From the NCBI GenBank assembly GCA_002440745.1, contig DJVB01000050.1:53845-117844 (forward strand): 64,000 nucleotides of DNA. Reading direction: 5' to 3'. This document shows, piece by piece, positions 45,886 to 53,937 of the stretch (position 1 is the stretch's first letter; every line of letters starts with the position of its first letter). Both the position numbers and the translations under genes were made by a program. The DNA is from Bacteroidales bacterium UBA6267 (GTDB taxonomy: Bacteria; Bacteroidota; Bacteroidia; Bacteroidales; UBA1556). The notes below the pieces were generated by a model that was not told the DNA's origin, ran no database searches, and worked only from the letters and a program-made list of their open reading frames with translations.

Positions 45886-45916
45886 GGTATCTTCATACCT
45901 AAATATATTATATTTG
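45886..45916 (+). promoter_or_regulatory. Promoter with overlapping inverted repeat before the flavoprotein gene
   Basis: TATATTTG (45909-45916) fits TAnnTTTG and lies 68 bases before the ATG. The place of the -33 element is taken by the perfect inverted repeat GGTAT-CTTC-ATACC (45886-45899) with no TTG. That layout suits a promoter controlled by a dimeric regulator, by inference. Confidence 0.45.
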
Positions 45917-45984
45917 CAAACCATAAGCACGAAATTCAAATGCAATCAGCTCAACTTCAATCGAATAAATTTTAAATAATAAAT

Positions 45985-47442
45985 ATGTCAAAAGTAGTAG
46001 TCTTAGGTGCCGGTATTTCAGGTCATACGGCGGCACTGTATTTAAAAAAGGGATTAGGCAAAAATCACGAAGTAATAGTGGTGAGTCCCAATTCAAATTA
46101 TCAATGGGTGCCCAGTAATATTTGGGTGGGTGTTGGATTAATGGAGCCGAACCAAGTAAAGTTTAAGTTAGAGCCGGTTTATCGGCGCAAAGGCATCGTT
46201 TTCAAGCAGGCCTTGGCTAAAGCAATACGTCCGGAGGGTGATTCAACCTCAGAAAAAGGATTTGTTGAAATTGAATATGTGGATGAAGCACGGCGCGGAC
46301 AAACTGAAAAAGTGGATTACGATTTTTTAGTAAACGCTACCGGACCAACCTTAAATTTTAAGGCTACACCAGGATTAGGACCGGATTTATATTCCAATTC
46401 AGTATGCACGTATGACCATGCATGGCATGCTTGGCAAAATTTGAAAGTTGCCTTTGAGAAAATGGAGGCCGGTGTGCATCAAACCTTTTTGATAGGAACC
46501 GGACACGCCATGGCCACATGTCAAGGAGCAGCATTTGAATACGCTTTAAACATTGCATTTGAAGTGAACAAACGTGGTTTGCATAAATTTGCCGACATTA
46601 TATGGATTTCAAACGAATATGAACTTGGCGATTTTGGCATGGGAGGAGCCTATGTAAAACGCGGCGGATATGTAACTCCAACTAAGGTCTTTACAGAATC
46701 AATCTTAGCTGAATATGGCATCCGATGGATAAAGCGCGCCGGAGTTTATAAAGTTGAGCCCGGAAAAGCGTATTATGAATTACTTGACGGAACCTATCAC
46801 GAGCAAACCTTTGATTTCTCCATGTTAATTCCAGGATTTGCCGGTGCTCAAATAAAAGCATTTAACAAAAAAGGAGAAGATATAACATCAACAGTTTTTG
46901 CAGCAAATGGCATGATGAAAGTTGATGCCGACTACACGCCAAAACCTTATGAACAATGGAAATCAAGCGATTGGCCCGAAATATATCAAAGTCCGGCCTA
47001 CGATAATTTATATGCCAGCGGAATTGCTTTTGCGCCACCTCATGGCATGTCGAAACCTATGGAAAGTCCAAACGGAACTAAAATCTTCCCAACACCTCCT
47101 CGTACAGGAATGCCTTCAGGAGTAATTGGAAAAGTTGTAGCTCAGAATGTTATACATAGAATTAAAACAGGCAGAAAAGACCATCCCCACAAGGCTTCTA
47201 TGGTTCGTATGGGTGCAGCATGTATCGTTTCAGCCGGTTATGGTTTCACAAAAGGTCAGGCTGCAACAATGACGGTTTCACCCATTGTTCCCGATTGGGA
47301 GAAATACCCAAAATATGGAAGAGACATCGATAAAACCGTTGGAGTCATTGGACTTGCAGGTCATTGGATGAAACTATTTATGCACTATATGTTTCTTTAC
47401 AAAGCCAAAGCTAAATTTGGATGGTCATTAATTCCTGAGTAA
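45985..47442 (+). CDS. Sulfide:quinone oxidoreductase-family flavoprotein
   Basis: FAD-dependent disulfide oxidoreductase-fold enzyme of 485 residues. It begins with the FAD motif VLGAGISGHTAALYL and the segment YQWVPSNIWVGVGLM. Cysteines in SVCTYDHAW, MATCQGAAFEY and GAACIVSAGYG are candidates for the redox-active pair. The C-terminal 40 residues include an amphipathic stretch (HWMKLFMHYMFLYKAKAKF) suited to monotopic membrane binding, as in sulfide:quinone reductases. Sulfide is the likely donor and quinone the acceptor, but the SQR family includes enzymes of unknown substrate. A 56-codon gene follows at 35 bases. Confidence 0.82.
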   Translation: MSKVVVLGAGISGHTAALYLKKGLGKNHEVIVVSPNSNYQWVPSNIWVGVGLMEPNQVKFKLEPVYRRKGIVFKQALAKAIRPEGDSTSEKGFVEIEYVDEARRGQTEKVDYDFLVNATGPTLNFKATPGLGPDLYSNSVCTYDHAWHAWQNLKVAFEKMEAGVHQTFLIGTGHAMATCQGAAFEYALNIAFEVNKRGLHKFADIIWISNEYELGDFGMGGAYVKRGGYVTPTKVFTESILAEYGIRWIKRAGVYKVEPGKAYYELLDGTYHEQTFDFSMLIPGFAGAQIKAFNKKGEDITSTVFAANGMMKVDADYTPKPYEQWKSSDWPEIYQSPAYDNLYASGIAFAPPHGMSKPMESPNGTKIFPTPPRTGMPSGVIGKVVAQNVIHRIKTGRKDHPHKASMVRMGAACIVSAGYGFTKGQAATMTVSPIVPDWEKYPKYGRDIDKTVGVIGLAGHWMKLFMHYMFLYKAKAKFGWSLIPE

Positions 47443-47477
47443 CAACCTTTTTTTGAAAATTATTAAAACAAAATATC

Positions 47478-47648
47478 ATGGCATCAATTCACGAAAGACT
47501 TAAAAACGAACCTTATTCCGAGTATTCGTTTGCAACCCGACCAACTAACGCCACTCTTTTTTGGCGGCGTTGTATCATAAAACAGATTTACTTGTTTTTT
47601 GCATTAAATCTGAAAATTATGCGCATCGTCGTTGGCGGACACAGTTAA
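47478..47648 (+). CDS. Small protein downstream of the SQR-like gene, 56 residues
   Basis: An ATG-started frame of 56 codons lies 35 bases behind the flavoprotein gene and ahead of the shared terminator. The product is basic, with a polar N-terminal half (MASIHERLKNEPYSEYSF, then ATRPTNATLFWRR) and a hydrophobic stretch at about 33-52 (IIKQIYLFFALNLKIM) that could be a single membrane helix or an amphipathic anchor. No shadow gene competes for the space. Function unknown; by position it may be a small partner of the flavoprotein. Confidence 0.65.
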   Translation: MASIHERLKNEPYSEYSFATRPTNATLFWRRCIIKQIYLFFALNLKIMRIVVGGHS

Positions 47649-47668
47649 CCCTCTGACGACTCTAAAAC

Positions 47669-47704
47669 AAAAACCGACTAAAGAATTATCCTTAGTCGGT
47701 TTTT
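47669..47704. terminator. Bidirectional terminator between SQR unit and rmlB
   Basis: A 13-bp perfect stem (core ACCGACTAA/TTAGTCGGT extended by A4/T4) with a 10-base loop, A-run on the left and T-run on the right. It serves both the plus-strand small gene and the minus-strand galE-rmlB pair. Confidence 0.9.
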
Positions 47705-47724
47705 TTATATTGAATATTAACGAT

Positions 47725-48780
47725 TTAACGATCTAAATACATCTTTTCATAATATTGCTGATAAGCTCCGGAAGTAACGTTCTCGAGCCATTTTTCATTT
47801 TCTAAGTACCAATCAACCGTTTTTTCCAAACCTTCTTCAAACTGTAAGGATGGGACCCAACCCAATTCCTTTTGAAGTTTAGTGCTGTCAATGGCATAAC
47901 GCATATCGTGTCCGGCTCGGTCGGTGACATAAGTGATCAATTTCTCTGATTCCCCCTCTGCCCTATCGAGCTTTCGATCCATAATCTTACAAAGCAATTT
48001 AATCAAGTCGATATTTGTCCATTCATTATGGCCTCCAATATTATAGGTGTCGCCATTTTTTCCTTCATGAAAAATCAAATCAATTGCACGAGCGTGATCC
48101 TCAACCCATAACCAATCGCGGATATTTAATCCCTGACCATAAACAGGTAATGGCTTATTTTTCTTGATATTATTAATGAAAAGTGGTATTAATTTTTCGG
48201 GAAACTGATGAGAGCCATAGTTATTAGAACAATTACTTACCACAACCGGAAGTTTGTATGTGTTATGAAAAGCTCTAACAAAATGGTCGGAACTTGCCTT
48301 TGAGGCTGAGTAAGGACTTTGTGGGTCGTAAGGAGTTGTTTCGAGAAAAAATCCGGAGTCGCCAAGAGAACCATAAACTTCATCGGTGGAAACATGATAA
48401 AAACGTTTGTCATTCATAGCGTCTTTCCAAGATTTGCGAGCAGCGTTTAAGAGATTTGCAGTGCCAACAACGTTAGTAAAAATAAACTCATTAGGATTTT
48501 CAATGCTGCGATCTACATGCGATTCGGCAGCAAGGTGAATTACGCCATCAAATTTGTATTGATTAAACAAGTTGTAAATAAACTCGGCGTCAACAATATC
48601 ACCTTTAATAAAGGTATAGTTTGGTTTTGATTCCACATCGGTCAAATTGGCCAGATTTCCGGCATAAGTGAGCTTATCAAGGTTAATAATTTGATATTCA
48701 GGATATTTATTCACCATTAATCGAACCAAATGACTACCTATGAATCCGGCTCCACCTGTAATTAAAATCGTTTTATGCAT
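47725..48780 (-). CDS. rmlB: dTDP-glucose 4,6-dehydratase
   Basis: Second step of the dTDP-rhamnose and related dTDP-sugar pathways. The 351-residue short-chain dehydrogenase-type protein has GGAGFIGSHLVR, the motif HLAAESHVDRSI, the catalytic triad region HVSTDEVYGSLG with YSASKASSDH and the C-terminal RAGHDMRYAID. Lengths and motifs are exactly those of RmlB. It follows galE by 20 bases. rmlA, rmlC and rmlD are not in the window. Confidence 0.95.
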   Translation of the reverse strand: MHKTILITGGAGFIGSHLVRLMVNKYPEYQIINLDKLTYAGNLANLTDVESKPNYTFIKGDIVDAEFIYNLFNQYKFDGVIHLAAESHVDRSIENPNEFIFTNVVGTANLLNAARKSWKDAMNDKRFYHVSTDEVYGSLGDSGFFLETTPYDPQSPYSASKASSDHFVRAFHNTYKLPVVVSNCSNNYGSHQFPEKLIPLFINNIKKNKPLPVYGQGLNIRDWLWVEDHARAIDLIFHEGKNGDTYNIGGHNEWTNIDLIKLLCKIMDRKLDRAEGESEKLITYVTDRAGHDMRYAIDSTKLQKELGWVPSLQFEEGLEKTVDWYLENEKWLENVTSGAYQQYYEKMYLDR

Positions 48781-48800
48781 GTTTTAAATTCTTTTAAAGA

Positions 48801-49826
48801 TTATAAATTTGATTTATCATTTAACGCTTTTTCCCAATTCCAAGCCGAAAGCGTCATTTCGTCTAATGATTTTTCGGCTTTCCATCCTAACTCCAAATTG
48901 GCAAATTTAGTATCGGCAAAAACTTTTTCGACATCCCCTGCGCGACGGCCTACTATTTTATAATTAAGCTTCATACCGGTTGTTCGCTCAAAACTTTGAA
49001 TAACCTCCAACACAGAGAAGCCATTTCCCGTTCCTACGTTAAACATTTCAAAATCAGCTTTAGATCGTTGGTTAACCATTCGTTCAACAGCCACCACATG
49101 AGCTTTAGCTAAATCAACCACATGAATATAATCGCGAATTGCTGTGCCATCAGGAGTGTTATAATCACTGCCAAAAACGCTCAACTCTTTACGAATTCCA
49201 ATGGCAGTCTGGGTGATGAAAGGCATTAAATTATTAGGAATGCCAAGGGGCAACTCACCAATCAGGGCTGACTCATGTGCGCCAATCGGATTGAAATAAC
49301 GCAATGCAATGGCCTTAATGCCACCGGTTTGAACCGTGTCGAAGATTATTTCCTCCGAAATTTGCTTTGTATTTCCATAAGGCGACATCGCTTTTTGAAC
49401 CGGAGCATCTTCAGTAACGGGAAGAATTTCAGGTTGGCCATAAACCGTGCATGAAGAAGAAAAAACAAGATTTGGCACATCAAATTCTTTCATGCAATCC
49501 AGAATATTTACCAGACTTACCAAATTGTTTCGATAATATTTCAATGGAAACTCCACCGATTCACCAACAGCTTTAAAAGCCGCAAAATGAATAATACCCT
49601 CAATTCCATCATGGCGCATGAAAAAATTACGAGTTAAAGCATAATCCTCTAAATCAAAGATTTCGACATGAGGTCTAAACCCGGATATTTTTTCAATTTG
49701 GTCAACCACACGAATATTGGAATTCGACAAATTGTCAATAATCAACACTTCATGCCCTGCATTCTGCAATTCAACGACCGTATGTGAGCCAATATAACCA
49801 ACACCACCTGTAACTAATATTTTCAT
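48801..49826 (-). CDS. galE: UDP-glucose 4-epimerase
   Basis: Interconverts UDP-glucose and UDP-galactose (possibly also the N-acetyl forms). NAD-binding motif TGGVGYIGSHTV is at the N-terminus; the catalytic residues are in FSSSCTVYGQP and SPYGNTKQISEE; ALRYFNPIGAHES is the family signature. I use the Met at 49826 (MKILVTGG) rather than 49850 because it places the Rossmann strand normally. It is first in a two-gene unit with rmlB and has a promoter directly in front. Confidence 0.95.
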   Translation of the reverse strand: MKILVTGGVGYIGSHTVVELQNAGHEVLIIDNLSNSNIRVVDQIEKISGFRPHVEIFDLEDYALTRNFFMRHDGIEGIIHFAAFKAVGESVEFPLKYYRNNLVSLVNILDCMKEFDVPNLVFSSSCTVYGQPEILPVTEDAPVQKAMSPYGNTKQISEEIIFDTVQTGGIKAIALRYFNPIGAHESALIGELPLGIPNNLMPFITQTAIGIRKELSVFGSDYNTPDGTAIRDYIHVVDLAKAHVVAVERMVNQRSKADFEMFNVGTGNGFSVLEVIQSFERTTGMKLNYKIVGRRAGDVEKVFADTKFANLELGWKAEKSLDEMTLSAWNWEKALNDKSNL

Positions 49827-49847
49827 AAATTGTATTTTAAAAAGGTT

Positions 49848-49879
49848 CAAAAATACAATGATAAACTACGTGATTACAA
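49848..49879 (-). promoter_or_regulatory. Promoter of galE-rmlB
   Basis: Minus-strand TTG (49877-49879), a 21-base spacer and TATTTTTG (49848-49855) match the Bacteroidota consensus. The leader would be about 15 bases. A terminator-like hairpin lies immediately upstream at 49882-49924. Confidence 0.6.
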
Positions 49880-49881
49880 TA

Positions 49882-49924
49882 AAAAAAATCATCAGTTTGA
49901 ATAAATCAGGCAGATGATTTTTTT
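49882..49924. terminator. AT-rich terminator behind the 143-residue lipoprotein gene
   Basis: A 12-bp stem (GATGAT core flanked by A7/T7) with a 19-base loop lies 139 bases beyond the stop at 50063. The long AT flanks make it work in principle in either direction; its GC content is low, so strength is uncertain. Confidence 0.5.
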
Positions 49925-50062
49925 GAAGCCATTCCATAAAGTCATTTTCATCCCATTTGTTATAGTTCCCGGCAGCTCATAATTTTGAAAAATTTTTGAG
50001 TTTAACAAAATAGATGAAGAATAAACTGAAATAAAAAACATGCTATAAAATTTAGACAAGCT

Positions 50063-50494
50063 TTATTTCACGACACTATTTGAATTAGTTGTGACACGAG
50101 GTTGAATAATTTTAGTTAGTTCCAGCACCTCGACAAGAGCACCTCCATTGGTCGAATGCCATTTTTGTGTTCTACGGGTGCTTTCAACCATAATCCAAGT
50201 TTTAGAGAATTTCGAGCCTTGACCTTCGATCGTTACATATTGATTTTCAGTAGTCCAATTAAACTCTAAATCATCAAAATAGTTCTCTCCAAACACGATA
50301 TAACTTACATTCTTTTCACCACTTCCATCTTTATTAAAGGTGATGGTTCCAATGTTAATTAATGTAATAGCTTGCTGTTCAGGCTTTGTTGTCTCATATT
50401 TTTGAATAGTCCAAGTACCTATCAAACGACTTGAGCAGGACGTTAAAGCTATTCCAATTAAAAATAAGAATAAGAATTTAAATTTTGTTTTCAT
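50063..50494 (-). CDS. Small lipoprotein, lipocalin-like
   Basis: A 143-residue protein with signal sequence and lipobox LTSC (Cys20). The mature part opens with LIGTWTIQKYE, the pattern of short lipocalin-like domains of Bacteroidota (GTW motif, then strands ending NKDGSG). It ends with a polar tail. No ligand can be assigned. It stands at the left end of the minus-strand stress block and may be separate from it. Confidence 0.75.
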   Translation of the reverse strand: MKTKFKFLFLFLIGIALTSCSSRLIGTWTIQKYETTKPEQQAITLINIGTITFNKDGSGEKNVSYIVFGENYFDDLEFNWTTENQYVTIEGQGSKFSKTWIMVESTRRTQKWHSTNGGALVEVLELTKIIQPRVTTNSNSVVK

Positions 50495-50639
50495 TTGTAT
50501 ATAATTTAATTAAAACATTAACACTAAGATATTCGGATAGTTACCGGAATCAGATACTAATTGATTTTTAGCAGATATAATTTGCGGGAGCTTCTAAATA
50601 TCGTATTTGGCTAAGAAATCTCTAAGTATTTGCCTATTA

Positions 50640-51107
50640 CTAGTCCGCCTTTTTAGTTGGAATTATTACCAAAGGCACTTTTGTCAGATGCAAAACTTTT
50701 TCAGCAACACTGCCCAAAATAATACTTTCGAGCCATTTATGGCTGTGAGACCCTACAACGATGGTGTCGGCTTGAATATCCGATGCAACTTTTATAATAG
50801 TCTCGGCAGTTTCACCTTCCTCAATAAGCGTTTTAATGTTTTTGTCGCCAAGGTGTTTTTTGGTTTTATCCAAAAAAGAACTCGATATTTTTTTTAGATT
50901 CAAAAGCTCATCGACTTGATTCTGACTTGCTTCTAAACCACCGGCAAAGCCTAATACGGTTATGTGTTCCGAATTGTAATATAGCGGATCAGCTATTACA
51001 TGCAGCAAAGTGACCTTTGCCTTCATAGTTTTAGCCAAAGAATAACCTATTTCGGCCACCTTTTGGGAAGTTGAATCATAATCTAAGGCTATTAAAACCT
51101 TTTCCAT
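50640..51107 (-). CDS. Universal stress protein (UspA family)
   Basis: A 155-residue single-domain UspA-fold protein. It starts KVLIALDYDSTSQKVAEIGY and carries near its end the ATP-binding signature VVGSHSHKWLESIILGSVAEKV (G-2x-G-9x-G-S type, with G-S-V-A-E). Proteins of this family accumulate under starvation, oxidative or envelope stress. Two starts are possible; I prefer the Met at 51107 (MEKVLIAL), the other being 15 bases upstream at 51122. Neighbours are CsbD-like and other stress-type genes. Confidence 0.9.
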   Translation of the reverse strand: MEKVLIALDYDSTSQKVAEIGYSLAKTMKAKVTLLHVIADPLYYNSEHITVLGFAGGLEASQNQVDELLNLKKISSSFLDKTKKHLGDKNIKTLIEEGETAETIIKVASDIQADTIVVGSHSHKWLESIILGSVAEKVLHLTKVPLVIIPTKKAD

Positions 51108-51211
51108 TTTTATAGTTTTCATTGTGTCTAATATTTAATTTACATGCTACGTTTAAATGATTTCGTTTAATAAGGGAATTCGCAAAAAAATATTCATCAT
51201 TAAGAGTAATT

Positions 51212-51418
51212 TTATAACTTATTCATATCATTGTTTTTCAACTTTATAGGCTTCTTTTCTAATTTTATTGTTTTTCCTGCTTTCCTCTGAAGTCGCGCAT
51301 ACAATTCATCGTTTTTGCCTTCGATAAACAAAAAATCGTTATCCGTGAGCATGGCAATTCTTTGTTTCAGCCTACTCTTTACGGCTAACCAATTTACTTT
51401 AATATTTGTCGTATTCAT
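51212..51418 (-). CDS. CsbD-like stress protein
   Basis: A 68-residue hydrophilic protein of the CsbD family. The family pattern shows in IKVNWLAVKSRLKQRIAML, LTDNDFLFIEGKNDELYARLQRK (usual form: LTDDDL-x-x-IEGK-x-x-L-x-x-x-Q). The C-terminal 20 residues are lysine-rich and extend beyond the usual domain. In other bacteria such proteins belong to general stress regulons; their molecular action is unknown. A palindrome lies just upstream (51436-51452). Confidence 0.8.
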   Translation of the reverse strand: MNTTNIKVNWLAVKSRLKQRIAMLTDNDFLFIEGKNDELYARLQRKAGKTIKLEKKPIKLKNNDMNKL

Positions 51419-51435
51419 TATATCTATTATTAAAT

Positions 51436-51452
51436 TTCCGCAACTTTCGGAA
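51436..51452. promoter_or_regulatory. Inverted repeat before the CsbD-like gene
   Basis: TTCCG-CAACTTT-CGGAA, a perfect 5-bp inverted repeat with a 7-base spacer, 18-34 bases upstream of the start codon. It is GC-rich compared with its surroundings. It may be an operator or a leader hairpin. Confidence 0.35.
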
Positions 51453-51592
51453 CAATTTATATTGAAATGTAACTACAAAAGTCGCTAATTACCATTGACT
51501 TACCTTTACAAAATTCCAATTAATACTTACATCATTCGCATATTCTGATGGTATTAACTCCATAGAAGGAAGCGAAAACTAAAACTATCAGC

Positions 51593-53926
51593 TTAGGGCA
51601 GATACTTTTCGATAGTTAAACGAGAAAGCAGATAACTCAAAGTGGATTCGGCACCTTGGTTAAGGTTAACACCATTTTCTTCTAAGCCATCATAACATCC
51701 TCCTGTGCAGGGGTTATAAATAATTTGATTTAAGCGATTTTTACCCGAGAACCAATCGAATGCAGTCATCATTTTATTGAAGTAATTATCGGCAAGAAAC
51801 ACATCATAAAATTTGCTTAAAGTCATGATTGTATAAGCCACATCAATAGGTTGTTGGCCAAATTGACTCGCTTTTTCCCCTTTCTTCATCCAAGTTTTGT
51901 TTGAAACTACTTCAATTCCATTTTCATTAAATGTATGAGATAACAGAAAACTGAGCGAATCAACAGCAATGGTCTTATATTCAAGTTTGCCGGTTAGTAA
52001 CCACGCAAAAAGCATTGCCTCGGGCAAAATACTATTAGCGTAAGTAAGGTAGCTTTCAAACCAGTCCCACTTTCTACCAGATTCATGTTTGTGCATCTGC
52101 ATCAGGCGATTTGCGAAGAGAATAATAAGACTCATGTTTTTAGCTTCAGCTTTTGATCCATGAAAATAATAAAGTCCCTTGATAGCAAAAGCCATAGCTC
52201 TTGTTGAACGAATTAAGCTCAAAGTATCAATGGATTTTTCGAATATGGACTCAGCTTTCAGAACCAAATCATGAGGCAATCGTCCCTTTAGAGAAACAAG
52301 AAATCCCAGTGCCCAAATTGCCCGACCATTCGAATCATCCAAATTGCAAGAATCGTTTTGCCGAGTGAAATGATGCTTATCGTCAATATAATTCAAAAAA
52401 TCACCAGCAGGCTGTAAACAATACTCTACGAAACTGAGATACTTTTTGATAAAGATTAAACTATTTTTGTCATTAGTTTGGCTAAAATACATGCACATAG
52501 CGATTAATGCACGCGCATTGTCATCCAAAGTATAACCAGAATTAATATCAGGCTGATTAATCTTCGAAAACTGTATCATACCAAAATCAGTTGTCATTTT
52601 AGTCAAATGATTAAGATTGATTTTTGGATAGTTGAATTTTAGAGTAATCTCATCTTTGGAAATCCTTTCGAATAATTTAGCATGTGAAATTGAAGCGTTT
52701 TCCCAGCTTGTGGAGCTAATCTTCTGCAAGGCATTTATGCTTAAATGTTTTCTTAAGACATCATCTTTCAGCAATTTTAGAACATTTTTCGACAGTTGTT
52801 TAGAATTATTAAAGTCGATAATTATACCTGTATCTTTGGTAAGCAACTCGCGTGCATGAGGAATAGGAGTAGAAATGATTGGGCAAGCGCATCCCATGGC
52901 GTAGGCAAATGTACCACTAACGGCTTGATTTGGGTCGTTTGATGTAAAAAGATAAATATCAGTGAGTTGCAAATATTCGAGCAATTCAGGGAGTGCCAAA
53001 TAACTATTTATAAATTTCACATGATTATGAAGGTTCAAGGCTTCCACCTTTTCTTCTAGCTTCTGACGATATTTTTCACCTTCGATCTTCACAACTTCAG
53101 GGTGTGTTTTTCCGATAATTAGAAACATCACATCCGGATTGACCTTAATAATTTTGGGCAGCGCATCTAAAGTAGTTTCAATACTTTTGCCGGAGCTCAG
53201 AAGGCCAAATGTGGTCAATACTTTTCTATTTTTCAGACCATATTTAGTTTTCAGGAATCTTTCGCTCAGATGTGGAACTAAGTGAGTACCATGGGCAATG
53301 ACAGTAATCTTTTGTTCGGAAATGTCGTATTCATTTTTTAGAATCTCGGCAGAATTGGCAGTCATTACTATAATCGAAGAACAAGCAGATACAATACTAT
53401 TTAATTTAGATTTTAGAATGTCGCTTGGATGAGGAAGAACAGTATGAAACACTAAAATAACAGGTTTATTCACCTCTGTAAGAAACTGCATAAAGGCATT
53501 TTCCTGATTTGCAAAAAACCCAAACTCATGTTGGATAAGCACAATTTTTATCCTACTGTTGGCATTAATGTTTTGCGCCAATAACGGATATTCGTTGGGC
53601 AAAGTAGTATCTAAGACGTATTTAACTTCGGAGGAATATGGAAAGTTGGAATTGCCCGACTCTAAGGCACAAACATTAAAAGAGAGGGAATTGCCGAATT
53701 TTTTACTCAGCGCTTTTATTAAATCTTGGGAATAAGTTGCAATACCACATTCTCTTGGCGGATAAGAACTTATAAAAAGAATTTGAGCAAGGTCGTTAGT
53801 TTTATTTGGAATCGTGATTTTAATATCAGCTAAGGCAATATCAAGAACAATCGGATTTTTCGACTCAAACCAATTTTGCACAGTAAAATCATTAATTATT
53901 GGGTTTTGTAACTGTTCGTTTTTCAT
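51593..53926 (-). CDS. GT4-type glycosyltransferase fused to an alpha-helical toroid domain
   Basis: A 777-residue two-part protein. Residues about 45-440 form a GT-B glycosyltransferase (PRECGIATYSQDLIKAL near the start, LIQHEFGFF, AHGTHL, and EXXXXXXXE-type region near FAYAMGCACPIIST). Residues about 445-777 are alpha-helical, with motifs DDNARALIAMCMYF and DDSNGRAIWALGFL typical of an (alpha/alpha) toroid such as those in glycosidases and epimerases. It lies 11 bases behind the GH130 gene. The pair is known from other Bacteroidota, where mannose-containing glycans are suspected; the product here is not established. Confidence 0.85.
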   Translation of the reverse strand: MKNEQLQNPIINDFTVQNWFESKNPIVLDIALADIKITIPNKTNDLAQILFISSYPPRECGIATYSQDLIKALSKKFGNSLSFNVCALESGNSNFPYSSEVKYVLDTTLPNEYPLLAQNINANSRIKIVLIQHEFGFFANQENAFMQFLTEVNKPVILVFHTVLPHPSDILKSKLNSIVSACSSIIVMTANSAEILKNEYDISEQKITVIAHGTHLVPHLSERFLKTKYGLKNRKVLTTFGLLSSGKSIETTLDALPKIIKVNPDVMFLIIGKTHPEVVKIEGEKYRQKLEEKVEALNLHNHVKFINSYLALPELLEYLQLTDIYLFTSNDPNQAVSGTFAYAMGCACPIISTPIPHARELLTKDTGIIIDFNNSKQLSKNVLKLLKDDVLRKHLSINALQKISSTSWENASISHAKLFERISKDEITLKFNYPKINLNHLTKMTTDFGMIQFSKINQPDINSGYTLDDNARALIAMCMYFSQTNDKNSLIFIKKYLSFVEYCLQPAGDFLNYIDDKHHFTRQNDSCNLDDSNGRAIWALGFLVSLKGRLPHDLVLKAESIFEKSIDTLSLIRSTRAMAFAIKGLYYFHGSKAEAKNMSLIILFANRLMQMHKHESGRKWDWFESYLTYANSILPEAMLFAWLLTGKLEYKTIAVDSLSFLLSHTFNENGIEVVSNKTWMKKGEKASQFGQQPIDVAYTIMTLSKFYDVFLADNYFNKMMTAFDWFSGKNRLNQIIYNPCTGGCYDGLEENGVNLNQGAESTLSYLLSRLTIEKYLP

Positions 53927-53937
53927 AATAAATAGTA

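Larger units (their letters stand above)
45646..45984. other. Divergent intergenic region, 339 bp
   Basis: Between the M28 peptidase gene and the flavoprotein gene. It carries a -7 element for each direction (45752-45759 minus, 45909-45916 plus) and an inverted repeat at 45886-45899. I see no gene in it. Confidence 0.6.
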
